Notes: generated by a model not told the origin, from the letters alone. DNA of 64,000 nt from Harmothoe impar (GCA_947462335.1 OX381705.1:43972175-44036174), one strand, 5' to 3'; counted from the first letter of the stretch, positions 44,025 to 56,100 are shown. Translations and numbers: made by a program.

Positions 44025-45980
44025 CATACAAATGAGGCAGACAAAGACGACGATGCGGACCGACTAATGGAAGTGGACTTGAACACTGGTTTAACGAGCC
44101 CCGTGCAGGATGGAAGACTCCAGCAGCCCGTTATAGAATATAAAGATGACGATGACGACGACGATGCGGACCGACTAATGGAAGTGGACTTGAACACTGG
44201 TTTAACGAGCCCCGTGCAGGATGGAAGACTCCAGCAGCCCGTTATAGAATATAAAGACGACGATGACGACGACGATGCGGACCGACTAATGGAAGTGGAC
44301 TTGAACACTGGTTTAACGAGCCCCGTGCAGGATGGAAGACTCCAGCAGCCCGTTATAGAATATAAAGACGACGATGACAACGAAGACGGACCGTGCCCCG
44401 AGTGGGTCGAGAATCCGGAGGTTGGCTTTGTGCTGGCCACCGATTCAGAAGACGACGACGACGACGACGACGGACCGTGCCCCGAGTGGGTCGAGAATCC
44501 GGAGGTTGGCTTTGTGCTGGCCACCGATTCAGAAGACGACGACGACGACGACGATGACGACGGACCGTGCCCCGAGTGGGTCGAGAATCCGGAGGTTGGC
44601 TTTGTGCTGGCCACCGATTCAGAAGACAACGACGACGACGACGATGACGACGGACCGTGCCCCGAGTGGGTCGAGAATCCGGAGGTTGGCTTTGTGCTGG
44701 CCACCGATTCAGAAGACGACGACGACGACGACGATGACGACGGACCGTGCCCCGAGTGGGTCGAGAATCCGGAGGTTGGCTTTGTGCTGGCCACCGATTC
44801 AGAAGACGACGACGACGATGACGACGGACCGTGCCCCGAGTGGGTCGAGAATCCGGAGGTTGGCTTTGTGCTGGCCACCGATTCAGAAGGGGAGGATGGA
44901 CATGATGGGGACTCCGAAAGTCTCGAATCCTCTTCCGTGTACAAGGAGACAGTAAAGTTCTTGGAAGGTATTGGACTACCTGATCCCACCCCTGCCCAAC
45001 TGAAGATGGCCTTACCCCTTTTTGAAATCTTAGAACAACTTAAGAATGCTTCAACTGACACCAAGAAGATTCTTTTCAGTGAGCGTCTGGGAGGGTCAAG
45101 GAAACGGTTTTCCCAGAAATCTAGCATAGCCCGAGCTATACGTCTGTCCAGGAACTCTATCTTCCCAAAGAACAAAAGCAAAAAGCAGATGACGTCTCGT
45201 CGTCGCATGGCTGACTACAAGCGCCGTGCTGTCGATGAGTTCCTGCGCCGTGAAGACAATTCGTACACACTTCCCGACAAGAAGTACTACAGAAAAGACG
45301 TCGGCATTCCTATTGTTGCGCTGGTAGACTGCATGCGCAACTTACACCGCAAGTTCGTCGTGGAGACGGACCTGGCCTTGTCCTTTGCTACCTTCTGCAA
45401 AGCAAGAGACAAGCGCACCGTGAAGACCTCTGTCTTCCTGAAACGGTCGGTGTGCCTCTGCAAACCGCACGCCAACATGGGATTGATGCTCGAGGCTGTG
45501 CAGGGCTTGCCAAACCGCACATCTGAGCTCCTACTCTTGTCGGACGAAGACATCACGGCTGCACTGGATGCCATTACTGCAGAAGTAGTCCAGTTCAAAA
45601 GGTGGGACAAGGAGACACGATGGTACCCCCCGGAGGGCCCTAAGCGACGTAGGGTGTACCACACAGTCCTGGAGAAAAAACAGTACTCGAAAAGGAAGTT
45701 CAAGAAACGATTCCTATCTGCTCTTAAAATTTTCCGAGCGCACCAGGCAAGGGTAGAAGCCCAGTACACAGCTATCAAACTCCTGAAGGAAAATCTACCA
45801 CCAAAGCATGTGATTTGTCAAATGGACTATGCTGAAAATTGGTCCACGTCTTTCATGGCAGAGATTCAAGCAGCCTTCTTTGGCAAAGACCAGTTGACAT
45901 TACACCCCATGGTGATGTATGCTAAGTTGTTGGGAGAAGAGGGGGCCGAAAAGTTGAAAAACTTTAACTTTGTTGGATAA
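44025..45980 (+). CDS. Segment 2: acidic repeats and first half of the transposase-like core
   Basis: Open from the codon after the TGA; first ATG at 44067, giving 637 codons to TAA at 45980. Residues 1-111 are three 37-residue repeats (MEVDLNTGLTSPVQDG...). Residues about 105-274 are six repeats of GPCPEWVENPEVGFVLATD separated by poly-Asp runs of varying length. Then comes a basic region (RKRFSQKSS, KKQMTSRRRMADYKRR) that may bind DNA, a CLCKPH motif and the first acidic box D-Y-A-E-N at residues 587-591, followed by EIQAAFFG. The frame ends inside the conserved core, so this piece alone cannot be a working enzyme. Confidence 0.75.
   Translation, partial: HTNEADKDDDADRLMEVDLNTGLTSPVQDGRLQQPVIEYKDDDDDDDADRLMEVDLNTGLTSPVQDGRLQQPVIEYKDDDDDDDADRLMEVDLNTGLTSPVQDGRLQQPVIEYKDDDDNEDGPCPEWVENPEVGFVLATDSEDDDDDDDGPCPEWVENPEVGFVLATDSEDDDDDDDDDGPCPEWVENPEVGFVLATDSEDNDDDDDDDGPCPEWVENPEVGFVLATDSEDDDDDDDDDGPCPEWVENPEVGFVLATDSEDDDDDDDGPCPEWVENPEVGFVLATDSEGEDGHDGDSESLESSSVYKETVKFLEGIGLPDPTPAQLKMALPLFEILEQLKNASTDTKKILFSERLGGSRKRFSQKSSIARAIRLSRNSIFPKNKSKKQMTSRRRMADYKRRAVDEFLRREDNSYTLPDKKYYRKDVGIPIVALVDCMRNLHRKFVVETDLALSFATFCKARDKRTVKTSVFLKRSVCLCKPHANMGLMLEAVQGLPNRTSELLLLSDEDITAALDAITAEVVQFKRWDKETRWYPPEGPKRRRVYHTVLEKKQYSKRKFKKRFLSALKIFRAHQARVEAQYTAIKLLKENLPPKHVICQMDYAENWSTSFMAEIQAAFFGKDQLTLHPMVMYAKLLGEEGAEKLKNFNFVG
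44067..44888 (+). repeat. Two coding minisatellites with GAC-run length variation
   Basis: Three copies of a 111-bp unit (starts 44067, 44178, 44289), then six copies of a GPCPEWVEN... unit whose GAC/GAT runs vary from about three to nine codons. The run variation is typical of trinucleotide slippage. Confidence 0.95.
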
Positions 45981-45985
45981 GCAGC

Positions 45986-47317
45986 GTGAAGCAAAAGTGT
46001 TTCCCCACAACCTTCACCTTCCTTTTACTCCTTGTGGCGGAAATAAAGCGTCTGGTACCGGACATGGAGCACCTACACCTGGTAACGGATTCTCCCTCTT
46101 CGCAATACCGAAACAGGTACGCTTGCCAGATGCTGAAGCGGGCATCGAACTTGTTTGGCATCCGGATAACCTGGAACTGGTTAGAGGCAGGCCACGGAAA
46201 AGGTCCCTGCGACGGAGTAGGCGGTGCTCTGAAGGGTTTGGCAGACAGAACAGTGAAGTCTTGTGGATCGATACAAACGGTGGAGGAATTCATTTCTGTT
46301 GTTCAACCACAGACTGAAAAGATCAACCTACTGAAAGCAGACCCTAAGGAAATCAAAAGCAGTACAAAGGTAGTGGAGAGTTGGAAGAGTAAGGAGGTAC
46401 GAGGAATAACAGCTGTACACCAAGCCACCTTCCACGAAGGAAACCTCTATCTTCGAGAAACTTCCTGCTACAAAGAGTGCTGCTTGACCGACGACCTACG
46501 CCCAACGTGTGACGGCTGGTTCAAGGAAGGGAAGAAACCCCCTACTGTCGGCCCACCCACAAGAAGGAAGAAGAAACGTCGCCCCGCAGGAAGTGCACAA
46601 CAAGAATCAGAGGACAGTTCTCAAACTGACAGCGAGCCTGATTCCGATGTGCAACCCCATTCCACCAGCGAGTCCGACAACAATCCGGACAGTGAAGAGG
46701 AGAATCCAGAGGTAATTGATATCGAGATTGCCCATGCCCTAGGAAGCAACGAAACCGCTCCTGGGGAAGCAGAATTCACCAGCGACGAAGATGATCTGCT
46801 TGACGAGGTGCACTCGACACATCGGACAGAACTTCGTCGCCGTAATGGGATAGAGAGAAGGACACGCAGTGCTGTGAATCAGGCCAAACACAGACTCGCA
46901 CTACATGTCACCCAAGTCGGTGAAGAGATGGAATACACCAGCAGCAGTGAGGGAGAGACAGATGAAAGTGAGAGTGACAGTGAACAAGATGCCAACTTAG
47001 GGGATAAGTACTCTCAGTCTGAAGTGCAGCAACAAGAAAAGATCAAAAACAAGAGAAATGAAGGAAGGTTTCTGAATGAGGTGAGGGAAGAGGAGGGTGA
47101 CACTTCTTCGGATGAATGGCCCATTTTGGATACGCTGGCACTGAGAGAGTACCTGGAGATACAGGAAGCCAAGACACAGAGTTCCCAGGATGAGTGGAGT
47201 TTGGCCGAAACACTGTCTCTACATAGATACAAGGAGCTCGGTCTGCACCTAACCCCAAAATCAAAAGGGAAAGGGAAAGGGAAAGGGAAAGGGCACAGGA
47301 AATCGTCAAGGAAGTGA
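45986..47317 (+). CDS. Segment 3: second half of the transposase-like core and acidic tail
   Basis: 443 codons from a GTG-preceded open frame to TGA at 47317; no ATG at the start, so it is a continuation of segment 2 in another frame. It contains the second acidic box (TDSPSSQYRNR, Asp at residue 35) and HGKGPCDGVGG (Asp at 76), the likely second and third acidic residues of an RNase H-fold active site. After residue 180 comes a basic RRKKKRR patch, then a long Ser/Glu/Asp-rich low-complexity stretch and a KGKGKGKGK tail. The active-site assignment is by pattern only. Confidence 0.72.
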   Translation: MKQKCFPTTFTFLLLLVAEIKRLVPDMEHLHLVTDSPSSQYRNRYACQMLKRASNLFGIRITWNWLEAGHGKGPCDGVGGALKGLADRTVKSCGSIQTVEEFISVVQPQTEKINLLKADPKEIKSSTKVVESWKSKEVRGITAVHQATFHEGNLYLRETSCYKECCLTDDLRPTCDGWFKEGKKPPTVGPPTRRKKKRRPAGSAQQESEDSSQTDSEPDSDVQPHSTSESDNNPDSEEENPEVIDIEIAHALGSNETAPGEAEFTSDEDDLLDEVHSTHRTELRRRNGIERRTRSAVNQAKHRLALHVTQVGEEMEYTSSSEGETDESESDSEQDANLGDKYSQSEVQQQEKIKNKRNEGRFLNEVREEEGDTSSDEWPILDTLALREYLEIQEAKTQSSQDEWSLAETLSLHRYKELGLHLTPKSKGKGKGKGKGHRKSSRK

Positions 47318-48020
47318 CAATATCAAAGACATACGAGCAGTTATAAATATTAAGTAATTTATTTGAATAGTATATTTAATGTCCATATTGAGAAGATATA
47401 ACTTTGCTAGTTGACGAGATGTTATACCAGTAACACTCTGTGAAGTATTAATTAGCTTTACGTTTCCTCCCTGGTGTGATACTATATATGAACGTCTTTG
47501 ATTCTTGTTGCCGAACATGAACCATGTATGAAATACATGTATATTTTTGTGAACGAATTTAAACTTTATTTGCACTTTGGTATAGGGATACCGTTAGATA
47601 TGAAATTGTGTACATCTTTGCTTGTCAAAGACGAGCTACATTCCGCTATTTATCGTCATCCTGACCTTGTATATGAACAGGATCTATGTAAGATACGCAC
47701 AGTTTTGTTATCTCGACATTTACACATATAATGGACACTATGAGATGTATATACTGCAAAGATAATTTTGTGTTGCACCATCAGCAGTGATCGAGTTGCC
47801 AACATAATATTATGTATTAAAAAGCAGATGAATAGGATTTCTATCAAAAAATATCGCAGTCATAGTTGTTGATTATTACAGTTATTGCATACCGGTAGCT
47901 ATTAACACATAATAATATTAATTGAATACAGAACAAAGAAGATACCAATGGAGAGGAGGTACATTATTGATACATTATTGATATGTAAGTGGTATATACA
48001 TGATAGAAAATAGAGTAGGT
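47318..48020. other. No gene seen
   Basis: AT-rich sequence after the transposase-like gene; only short chance frames. Confidence 0.5.
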
Positions 48021-48106
48021 GATCGATGACGTACATGATCGGTGACGTACATGATCGGTGACGTACATGATCGGTGACGTACATGATCGGTGACGTACAT
48101 GATCGG
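48021..48106 (+). repeat. 16-bp tandem array GATCGGTGACGTACAT
   Basis: Five copies at exact 16-bp spacing (48021, 48037, 48053, 48069, 48085) plus a partial sixth. Each unit carries TGACGT, the core of a CRE/bZIP site. Confidence 0.96.
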
Positions 48107-48443
48107 ACCGTACTGAAATGGGATAACAGAGGGTAAATAAAAGGAAATGTTTGCATGTAACAAGGGATATGGGGAGGGACATATTGGCCACTACAATTAG
48201 TCACTGATTACAGTAATTGGGTCAAACAAATGTGGCAGAAAACAACTTTGAAATTTGTCGCGTTCAGAATAAGTAAAAAGTGGTTGAAAAGGAACAGAGG
48301 AATGGGTATATTTCAACATAAGCGACATATTTAGGCATGTTCTTCGGGACATTACAGGAGACCAGGGGGAGTGGGATAACATACTTTCTTACAAACCTGA
48401 AATCCTTACATTATAATACGATTTGGACTACATACAGATTCAC

Positions 48444-48642
48444 TGATCATGTACGTCACCTAACGTAATAAGCAATTAATAACAAAGGTCTGTACTGGCC
48501 ATGACACATATTTAAGAGATGGGACTTTCTTATATGCTGAGACAACACTTGAGAGAAGTTGGAAAAAAAATTTCAGACAAAAATAAAGCTGCCGATCATG
48601 TACGTCCGCCGATCATGTACGTCCACCGATCATGTACGTCAC
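48444..48642 (-). repeat. Inverted copies of the 16-bp TGACGT repeat
   Basis: GATCATGTACGTCACC at 48444-48459 and three more CCGATCATGTACGTC units between 48592 and 48642, all opposite in orientation to the 48021 array and spaced about 17 bp. Confidence 0.92.
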
Positions 48643-51600
48643 TTTTTTAGTTGCACTGATTTGGTGAGAGTGAGCCCTATCCATTATGGACCCAACATAC
48701 ATATTATCTGCTATGTCTGTATGTTATATCCGCCCACAATTTACGCCCCGAATACCACCATCTTGGTCTTTCATAAATAATGTCCTGTAGTTCCTAATAG
48801 GTGGATGTTTGCTAGTACACTATACTCTATATCAGTATAAACCGGATCCAATCAGATAACACATTGTCTGTATGTAGACCTTGGTCTTATCATATGTCAG
48901 GTTGAGATCTGATCAGCTACAACCGATTCACAGGCAATCGTTTATCGACAAACCATCCAACTGCAGTCTATATCATAAATATTGGATCAACCGAATTTAT
49001 CCATGGACTTATGTAAAGAGGGTCTATGATTAATTAGTTAAAGGTCAAATCCCACAGGGCGATCTATACTGGAAAATTTCTGCGAATTGGGGATCTGTTG
49101 CGAATTGGGGATCTCCCCCCAATTTGCAACAGATGTAACTACAAGAGGGAGGTGTAACTGCAAGGAATCTGCTGCGAATTGGGCACAAAATAAGATCTAG
49201 ATAATTAGATATTTTTCCTTGGTTAACAGGGAAATCTCTGCGATTTCATTATGCACATGATACATATCAATCATCTGGAAAGTCAGGGGGGCCACTCCTT
49301 TTTTCTGATTATACACAGAGAGCATTTTACAACCATTTTTCATGAATAATATACATAATCTGCCCACCACTAGACTTACATGATGTATCATTTCAAATGA
49401 TGATTAACAGATATCCCTTCTATAGTAAACCAACTGTGAGCACAATTGTTATGAAGTAGCTCCCCCGAAATACAACACTCAACTCTCACACATAGAATCA
49501 ATGTTGTCCAATATGCAGAGATTCAGTGCCATGTACATGTGTACAGTGGGATTTGAAACTTGTAATAGGATATGGGAACCCTTGCGAATTGGAGTATAAA
49601 CAATGCTCCTAGAACGCAATATGCATAGAATGCAGAGGGTTCTCAGCCATAGAACGCCCTGTGGGTGTTGGCCTTAAGGGAAATAGCTTTTTCGGCAGAT
49701 ATATGAAGACGTCTGGTGAGGTATTTCCGGATCAGCAATCCAAGAAGCAGCACATTGACTTTAGAATATTGCAGCTATCTTTGACTCCAGTTGTCTAACC
49801 TCTTCAGGAACCAGGGAATATATGCATACAGAATGATAGTCAATATCATTTAAAGGGCAGCAGATATGATTGAATCTATACTTAAACTTGGAATAAAATC
49901 TTTATTAGGGTCTCTTTATTAGGGTTTCTTATCCCGATGAATCTAATTAATCCTCAATAAAGGGAAGGGTTGGAAGAAGTTATCGATCTGGAAACGAGAT
50001 GTCGACTTTTGTCTAATTACATCGGCCAATTAAAGACAATCAATTAATGCTGCAGGGCAATTTAATGGACATGTTAAATACATTAACGGGTGGAATATAA
50101 ATGTGGGACTATTGTATTTCCCATAAGAATATCTCATTCAAACTATATTTTATACTCCCCATTCCTTCATAATGTATTGTCACTAATTTGCAACCATTGT
50201 TAACGTCAGTTGTGTTCTATACATCATGGTGATACACAATTATCATCATGGTCATGGAAGGCACGACATTAGAGAATTCTCCCCAAGCAACTTTCCAGAT
50301 ATTATATGCAGATCTCTCTACAATCAACCATCTGGATGTCAGGTATCGCTCAATATCACATCATTGCCACATCATATGGTGTCATAAACAAAAACATTGT
50401 TAATGACATCATGACTTGAATAATAGAAATATCTTGAAAGGATCCGTTAAATCACATATGCATAATACAAGAATATTTTGGGGGTTGGTGGATTTGGGGG
50501 GACTAAAGATATTTGATTTTCTTGACAGGGGGAACCAAATAAATTTAGACCAAGCGCCCCTCCCCCTGTTGTTCGAAGATGACCACTGCCTAAGATTATA
50601 ATGACGTGAATATCATGGAGACAAATTCGTATTGCCTGATCTATGCCTACGTTCAATTATGGTCATGATGTGTCGAACTATCAACTTAATATAAGATGGC
50701 CATTTGCTAGGGTAGATTATATACCTATCCATGGTTAAATGAAAACCTTTGTATAGACCCTAATCATAAACAGAATCTGCTGAGAAAGCAGTCAAGAACT
50801 TACCCAATATCTCTGAACAAGGGCAATGTGAAGGCAGCAGAAGCTACACGTGCTTTGGTGCCAGCAGTAATCAATGTGGAGGTGGACGGTTACAGGCATC
50901 ATCTGTGTCTGGTTACAGACATGAAGACACAACCAAGACCCCCGACACTTCACTATCAGACTGCTTAGTTGCCATTTCCCATGGAGCATGACAATGTTAC
51001 AACATATACCTTTATAAGGTGATGTTAGGTTCTAAGTAAATATGTAGACCTCATTAGTTAATGTTTGCGAAACCTTCATGCTGATTTTCAAAACAGTGTA
51101 GAATTAGCTCAATGTGCTTATTTTGGGGTCACACTTTTATTCCACGCATTTGAAATAAACTGTTGGTACAAGTAAATCATGTTGAATTGTAACCTATTCC
51201 ATAAGTATACAATACTGTGCTAGTGTGTCACAGTGTGGAACGCATTACCCATTGCATTTTCGAAACTAGAGACCATATATATAGCATGCACATTGCTTTA
51301 AATGAACATATTTGCATAAATCTGAATAATAGTAACATTCCATAAGATATTACCAGCATACTGCATGGCAGAACCATGGCAAACCCCCATGCCAAGTGCC
51401 CATATAAATGGGACAAACATCTCGGATGTGGTACGTGGTAGTCCTTGAACTGTGGGTAGATATAAAAGAAATGCAATAACATTGATCCTCTTATAGTAAA
51501 GAGAAGAGGTGGCTCAATTAACCACGTCTTAATCAATACCGGCAGGTAACATGGACGCGGAGGTACACATTGATTGAAATTGTGACAGGGAGTCAGTTCA

Positions 51601-52769
51601 GGAAAGTTATGGTAGCTTGGAAACTATATGGTACTATGGTAAAAACCTCAACAGTATAGTATACCCTTCTAGCAAAATAAGGGTTATTTGAAGGTATATA
51701 GAACACCTATGTGCAAGAAATATCAATATACTCCTATATATAGATAATGAATACACCATCACACATGCCCCATGATGACAGGTGTAAATCAATTACTGCC
51801 AGGTGAGAGGCTGATCTACAGGTATGCTGAGGAGTGTGGGTCAATCCAGCATTGGCTGGTTAGGTTGGTGTTACGGTTGCTCTGTACTGTTTTGATAGTT
51901 GTATATATATTTTCCATATTGCCTGGAGGCTATTCCAGATATTGTAATCATCTCCTCTCAATTGCAACCATAAATATGTGGGTATTGATTGTTGTATCAT
52001 GGCTGTACCCATGCAACCAGCCTAGCAAAAAGTAAACTACAGTCAGCAAGGAAGGCACTGGATATATTAAGTAGTCTCAGCAAATAGCTTGTCACAACAA
52101 GGTCCAATATGTTGTCTTTCTAGTACCTTTCCAATCAAATAACTAGTGGCATATTAGTGGTGAGGGTCAAGGTTTGATTAGGCTATGGCACTGACGAAAC
52201 ATGGTTGTGTAGCACCTCAAAGATAATTCTTTTTTTCTTCATAATAAGTTAGCATTATTTAGCCCTGACTGAGAAAAGGAATTGATAATGCTAGTATTCC
52301 ATCATATATACGTATGGCAGTACGCTGAAAACACTGAAAACCCAGGCTTGGATGAAAGTGTTCACTGCTGATGACTTTGAGTGTTCATGCCTAGTTCACT
52401 ACCTGAAGTGATCATTATGATGGCCTTTAGAAGGTGATCATTTTGAGGACATACTTTTCCCACTATAGGGGGCTTTACTGTACAACAATGCAGTATACAG
52501 TACCTATTCAAGGTGATCTACTTATACTATCTTAATCATAGTTGTTTATAAAATGGAGGGATATGAAGAGTATTTGGAACTATCGACAGTCCTTCATACT
52601 ATCTATATATTATAGCTTTGTCTCACAGTCTTTATTGATTCCTATATATGTATGTATGCTTCTGTGTTTGTTGTTCCATTCTTAACTTATCTGTCAGGTG
52701 CCACTATCTTTGCTACTACCTTCCTACCCTATATAACCCAGTGTTGTTACACTTTGGCACCTTCCTATC
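48643..52769. other. No gene supported; decayed repeats
   Basis: Contains GCGAATTGGG modules at 49,079-49,190 (with a hairpin GGGGATC-TCCCCCC) and 49,563. Two overlapping plus frames at about 50,815-50,985 look coding (one reads VEVDGYRHHLCLVTDMKT) but are ambiguous. The 51,770-52,030 stretch is a diverged copy of 56,540-56,830. Confidence 0.35.
49079..49190. repeat. GCGAATTGGG repeat cluster
   Basis: TGCGAATTGGGGATCT occurs twice within 25 bp, followed by the complement CCCCAATTTGCAA, so it can fold back; a further GCGAATTGGGCAC lies near 49,175. Related modules lie at 12.05-12.29 kb. Confidence 0.6.
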
Positions 52770-53512
52770 CATACAGGAGGACCTGTCCTCGACCGGGTTA
52801 ACACCTGGTGTAACCTAAATCATTTGATGGTAAACACATCAAAAACTATGGTTATGTACTTCGGCTCCAAGAATCTTATAGACAATCTGGACGAGTACGA
52901 CATGAAATTGGGAGATGCTGTTCTCCCAGTAACAACGAGCTACAGTTATCTAGGGATTGAGCTTGACTGCAAGTTAAGCCTGAACAGTCAGATGACCAAA
53001 TTGAAAAAGAGTTACAATCAATATCCAAACTAGGATTCCTCAGGAATTTTCTACCAAAGGAAGCAGCAATAACAGTCTATAAAACAATAATATTACCCTC
53101 CGTAGACTACTGCAGCTTTTACAATGGAAGTGCCGGAAAAACAGAGCTTGGAAAACTGCAATGCTGGCAGAACAGGGCATTACGCATCTGCACCAAATCC
53201 AAAGTCGTTGAGATGACCATAGATGAACTGCATGCTAGCACCAATACTGAAAGGCTGGAAACCTGCATGAATAAGCAACTCTCTGATGATGTGGGAAAGG
53301 GCCCAAGAGGGCAAAGCAACCATAACCCTTCTAGCCAGGACCCAAGGTGACAGAAAGTTGAAGTTTGCAACCCGCAGAGCGAGAACAACTTTATATCAGA
53401 AGAGCCCTTATCACAGGGGTGTGTCATTATGGGATAGTCTACCTGAGATGACTCAGAAGCTGGAGACAAAAAACAAGTTCAAGAATGCCATCGATGGAAT
53501 TATACTGTAACT
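52770..53512 (+). mobile_element. 5'-truncated LINE relic (ORF2 C-terminal third)
   Basis: Broken frames read DRVNTWCNLNHL, NTSKTMVMYFG, YLGIELD, VYKTIILPSVDYCSF, ALRICTK and GVSLWDSLPEM...NKFKNAIDGI, the order seen after the YADD box of jockey/CR1-type ORF2. The frame shifts near 52,785, 53,030 and 53,290. The C-terminal motif parallels that of the intact LINE at 34-37 kb, so it belongs to a related family. Ends at TAA 53,510. Confidence 0.82.
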
Positions 53513-53829
53513 TACCGACAACATTTAGTAATCTATCATTAGAGACTTCAGAGTGGTGTGCGTGTCAGTCATGTATCCTAGTAACGAAGAGGCCTCCTGT
53601 AAAAACTCAATCTGCATGTACCCAAGTATTTTCACAACTCTAAGTTTGTTTCCATTATTCCTCATAATTACATTTCATTTCTTACTCATTTACTTGTACA
53701 TGATTTCTTGGTCCTCACGTATTAAGTCCCCTAGTGGATGCTTAGTGACATTGCTCGGTCTGTATATGTCCCTAAGGCATAATTATGGCCTTTCAAACAT
53801 ACTCTGAAACAACAGTGGATCTAAGTGTG

Positions 53830-54095
53830 AAGTAATCTATTGCCGCCTACTGTGAAGTGATCTATAAAATATTGTTACCTCCCTGTAAAGTAAAACCGCC
53901 TATTACCCTATGGAAGAACAATGAGACTGTTGCATGCCCAAAATCCTCAGGAAGCCTGTGCAATGAGCAACAGATGTCTCAGCCCAATTTAGTTAGTCCG
54001 CATACAGAGAACAGGCCCTTAAAGTGCACTGGGAATTTCAAAAGGTGGAAGTGGAGATCTGGGACTTCAGGTGTGCGCTGATAGGGTTGGACGCT
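53830..54095. repeat. Diverged dispersed repeat A, copy 1
   Basis: Shares GCATGCCC...CTCAG...AATTTAGTTAGTC...ACAG...CT with 61,735-61,915 in the same order. No coding frame. Confidence 0.55.
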
Positions 54096-54894
54096 AGTTG
54101 TATGTACCGTGTCTCGGGAGTCTTCTGGCTGTTGCATCACTATAATAGCAGTTACATGTCAGAATGTACTTAAATTAATGCTCTGTGTAACATAGCATAA
54201 TGTCATGATCTACATTTGGGAGTAATTATAGACTAGTTGAGTGCTCATTAATAGCGTAGGGAATATCTGAATTAATAATCATGCGCAGTGTGTTGATACC
54301 TGCAAAACTACATGTGTATTCCCTGCAAGATGTGTTTTAAAGGATTCAACCATGAACAGACAGACAGGGTATAGTCCCATTGAGAGGAAGCACCTTACCG
54401 GAGAACCAGCCTTTAGAAGGGCTGATGTTTCGATTGGAAACCATCCTTCCCCCATTACCATGATAAGAATAGCGTGCACGCCTTGCAAGGTGGCATATAA
54501 AAGGAGGTGTGAATACCCTCACCTGTTAGTCATTGGCGTTGCCAATGGCATTGCTTAAGTCTCTACTTGCCCCAATCACCTTCTTCAAACGTGAATACCA
54601 GAAGCAAAGACCAGGGAGTCTTACTTGCACAATTTCTAGAACATGCTGTTTATAAAGACATGGCTACGGAGAAAGTGTGGGCAAGCAAGTGGAAAGAGAT
54701 GTATGAATATTCTTAACCCTGATATCTAATTTCGTCAGTGTCGCTTGTACATTATGATGATCAAGATAGTTTGTCCACATTACACAGTAATGTTACTTTG
54801 GTGAATACAGTGTATAAGTAGTGTACCCTCCCTCTGCAGAAGGAATCAGGATCGTCTCTAGTGTATGCGCGGGAGCCTGTAGAGACACTGATAG

Positions 54895-55085
54895 TGACAA
54901 CGATGGGCAAGGCCAGTATGTCTGGCCGGGTGTCTGGTATATTCAGTATAATATAATCTAAAACACTGCTGTCGACCCAAGCACTACCCCTGCTGATAGT
55001 GGAATAGGGTGGACCTATATATGTGTGTTAGCTGGGGGGATAGACTCTGGATTAGACAACTGTGCTGTGGTTTATTGGTAATTAT
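54895..55085. repeat. Diverged dispersed repeat B, copy 1
   Basis: TGTCTGG...TATATTCAGT...ATAATCTA...CTGCTG(A/G)TAGTG(G)A...GG(T)GGACC is shared in order with 63,285-63,460. Confidence 0.55.
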
Positions 55086-55916
55086 GATGCTGTATTGCTA
55101 TCAAATCGATGAGGGGTATTGTAGGGCTGGGCAGCATACATCTGATAATTAACACGGTTCTGTATGAAATGTTACAAAGGGGGAAAACATGTGAATTAAG
55201 TTGGCCTCATTACAGCACTAGAACCACTGCCACAAGGCATCAGAGATGACAATACCAAGTGTAAGCCGAGTGGCAATCTCCCTACCCAGTGCTGTTTAAT
55301 ATTGACACTTTCCCCCAACAGCTTAAACAACCAGAACGGCTTACCAACTACAGTTCCATCAGATAGATTGCATTACCATAGATAGTAACTTCAAATGCCC
55401 TAGCTCAATCTACTATACTATGGGGCCATAACATCGTGGAATACAGTTCATGGGATGGCCCTGTTACCAACACTAAGCTGTTTAGTATAGCTTCCACTTG
55501 AAATCTGCGAGAAAGGCAATCTATTAAATAGCTACATTGCCTAGATACCATTCTCCATGTTGTCCTCCTATGACTATGTTCCATCATCCATTAATACAGG
55601 TTGCACAGACTAGATTCCACTAAACAAATTAGAATACCAAATGGCAAGTGTGCATTGGTTGTAGCTAGGTTCTAGATGGAAAAATGCAATGGCTCATGTT
55701 ATGTACCTAGTCTACTGCTCATGGGTGAGAGTGAGAACAATCGATTGTAGTCAATGATAATGTTATCAACCTCATCTGCAAATGGTGACAAATGCCTAAC
55801 CCATTAAGGGCAGCATAAATGCTAAATAAATGCATTGTGCCTTGTTATTAATGTTGTCATGATGAAGGAATGCAGAAGTAACAAGTAGCATATTCTAATA
55901 AGGGGAGCTCTGGCAC

Positions 55917-56100
55917 ATGTATGACTCCCTTAGGTGAGGCAGGGGGTTATGTGACTCCCCTTGGCGACTCCCTTAGGTCAGCCAGGGAGTCCTGAATGTA
56001 AGTACCTTAGTCAGCCAGGGGTCTCCTAGAGAGGAGGGTCATTCTGGAGTTAGCAAGGATTCCCTTTTGGCGCTTTGTTTTTTCTCTCTATGATGCTGAC
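55917..56100. repeat. Partial copy of the GACTCCCTT MITE
   Basis: Several GACTCCCTTAGG and CAGGGAGTC modules, ending TTGGCGCTTTGTTTTTTCTC, which resembles the right end of the 19,953-20,981 element. The left end is missing. Confidence 0.6.

Larger units (their letters stand above)
41994..47317 (+). mobile_element. Broken transposase-like gene (RNase H-fold, HGKGPxDGVGG family)
   Basis: Three consecutive plus-strand open segments read as one ancestral gene. Segments 1 and 2 share a frame and are separated only by a TGA at 44022-44024. Segments 2 and 3 are offset by one base, with the break near 45,971-45,986 inside the conserved core. The core has a DYAEN box, EIQ.A.F, a TDSPSSQYRNR box and HGKGPCDGVGG, a pattern seen in transposase-like proteins of cnidarians and other invertebrates. 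I found no terminal inverted repeats or target duplication by eye, so element limits are unknown and domestication followed by decay cannot be excluded. Confidence 0.7.

Noticed and set aside
43538..45208. 556-codon minus-strand frame rich in poly-Ser and repeated SVASTKPTSGF
   Set aside because: Exact antisense of the GAC-run and GPCPEWVEN repeats. The plus frame carries conserved transposase-like motifs, the minus frame none.
48021..48106. Regular short repeats resembling a CRISPR array
   Set aside because: Pure head-to-tail 16-bp units without spacers, in animal DNA.
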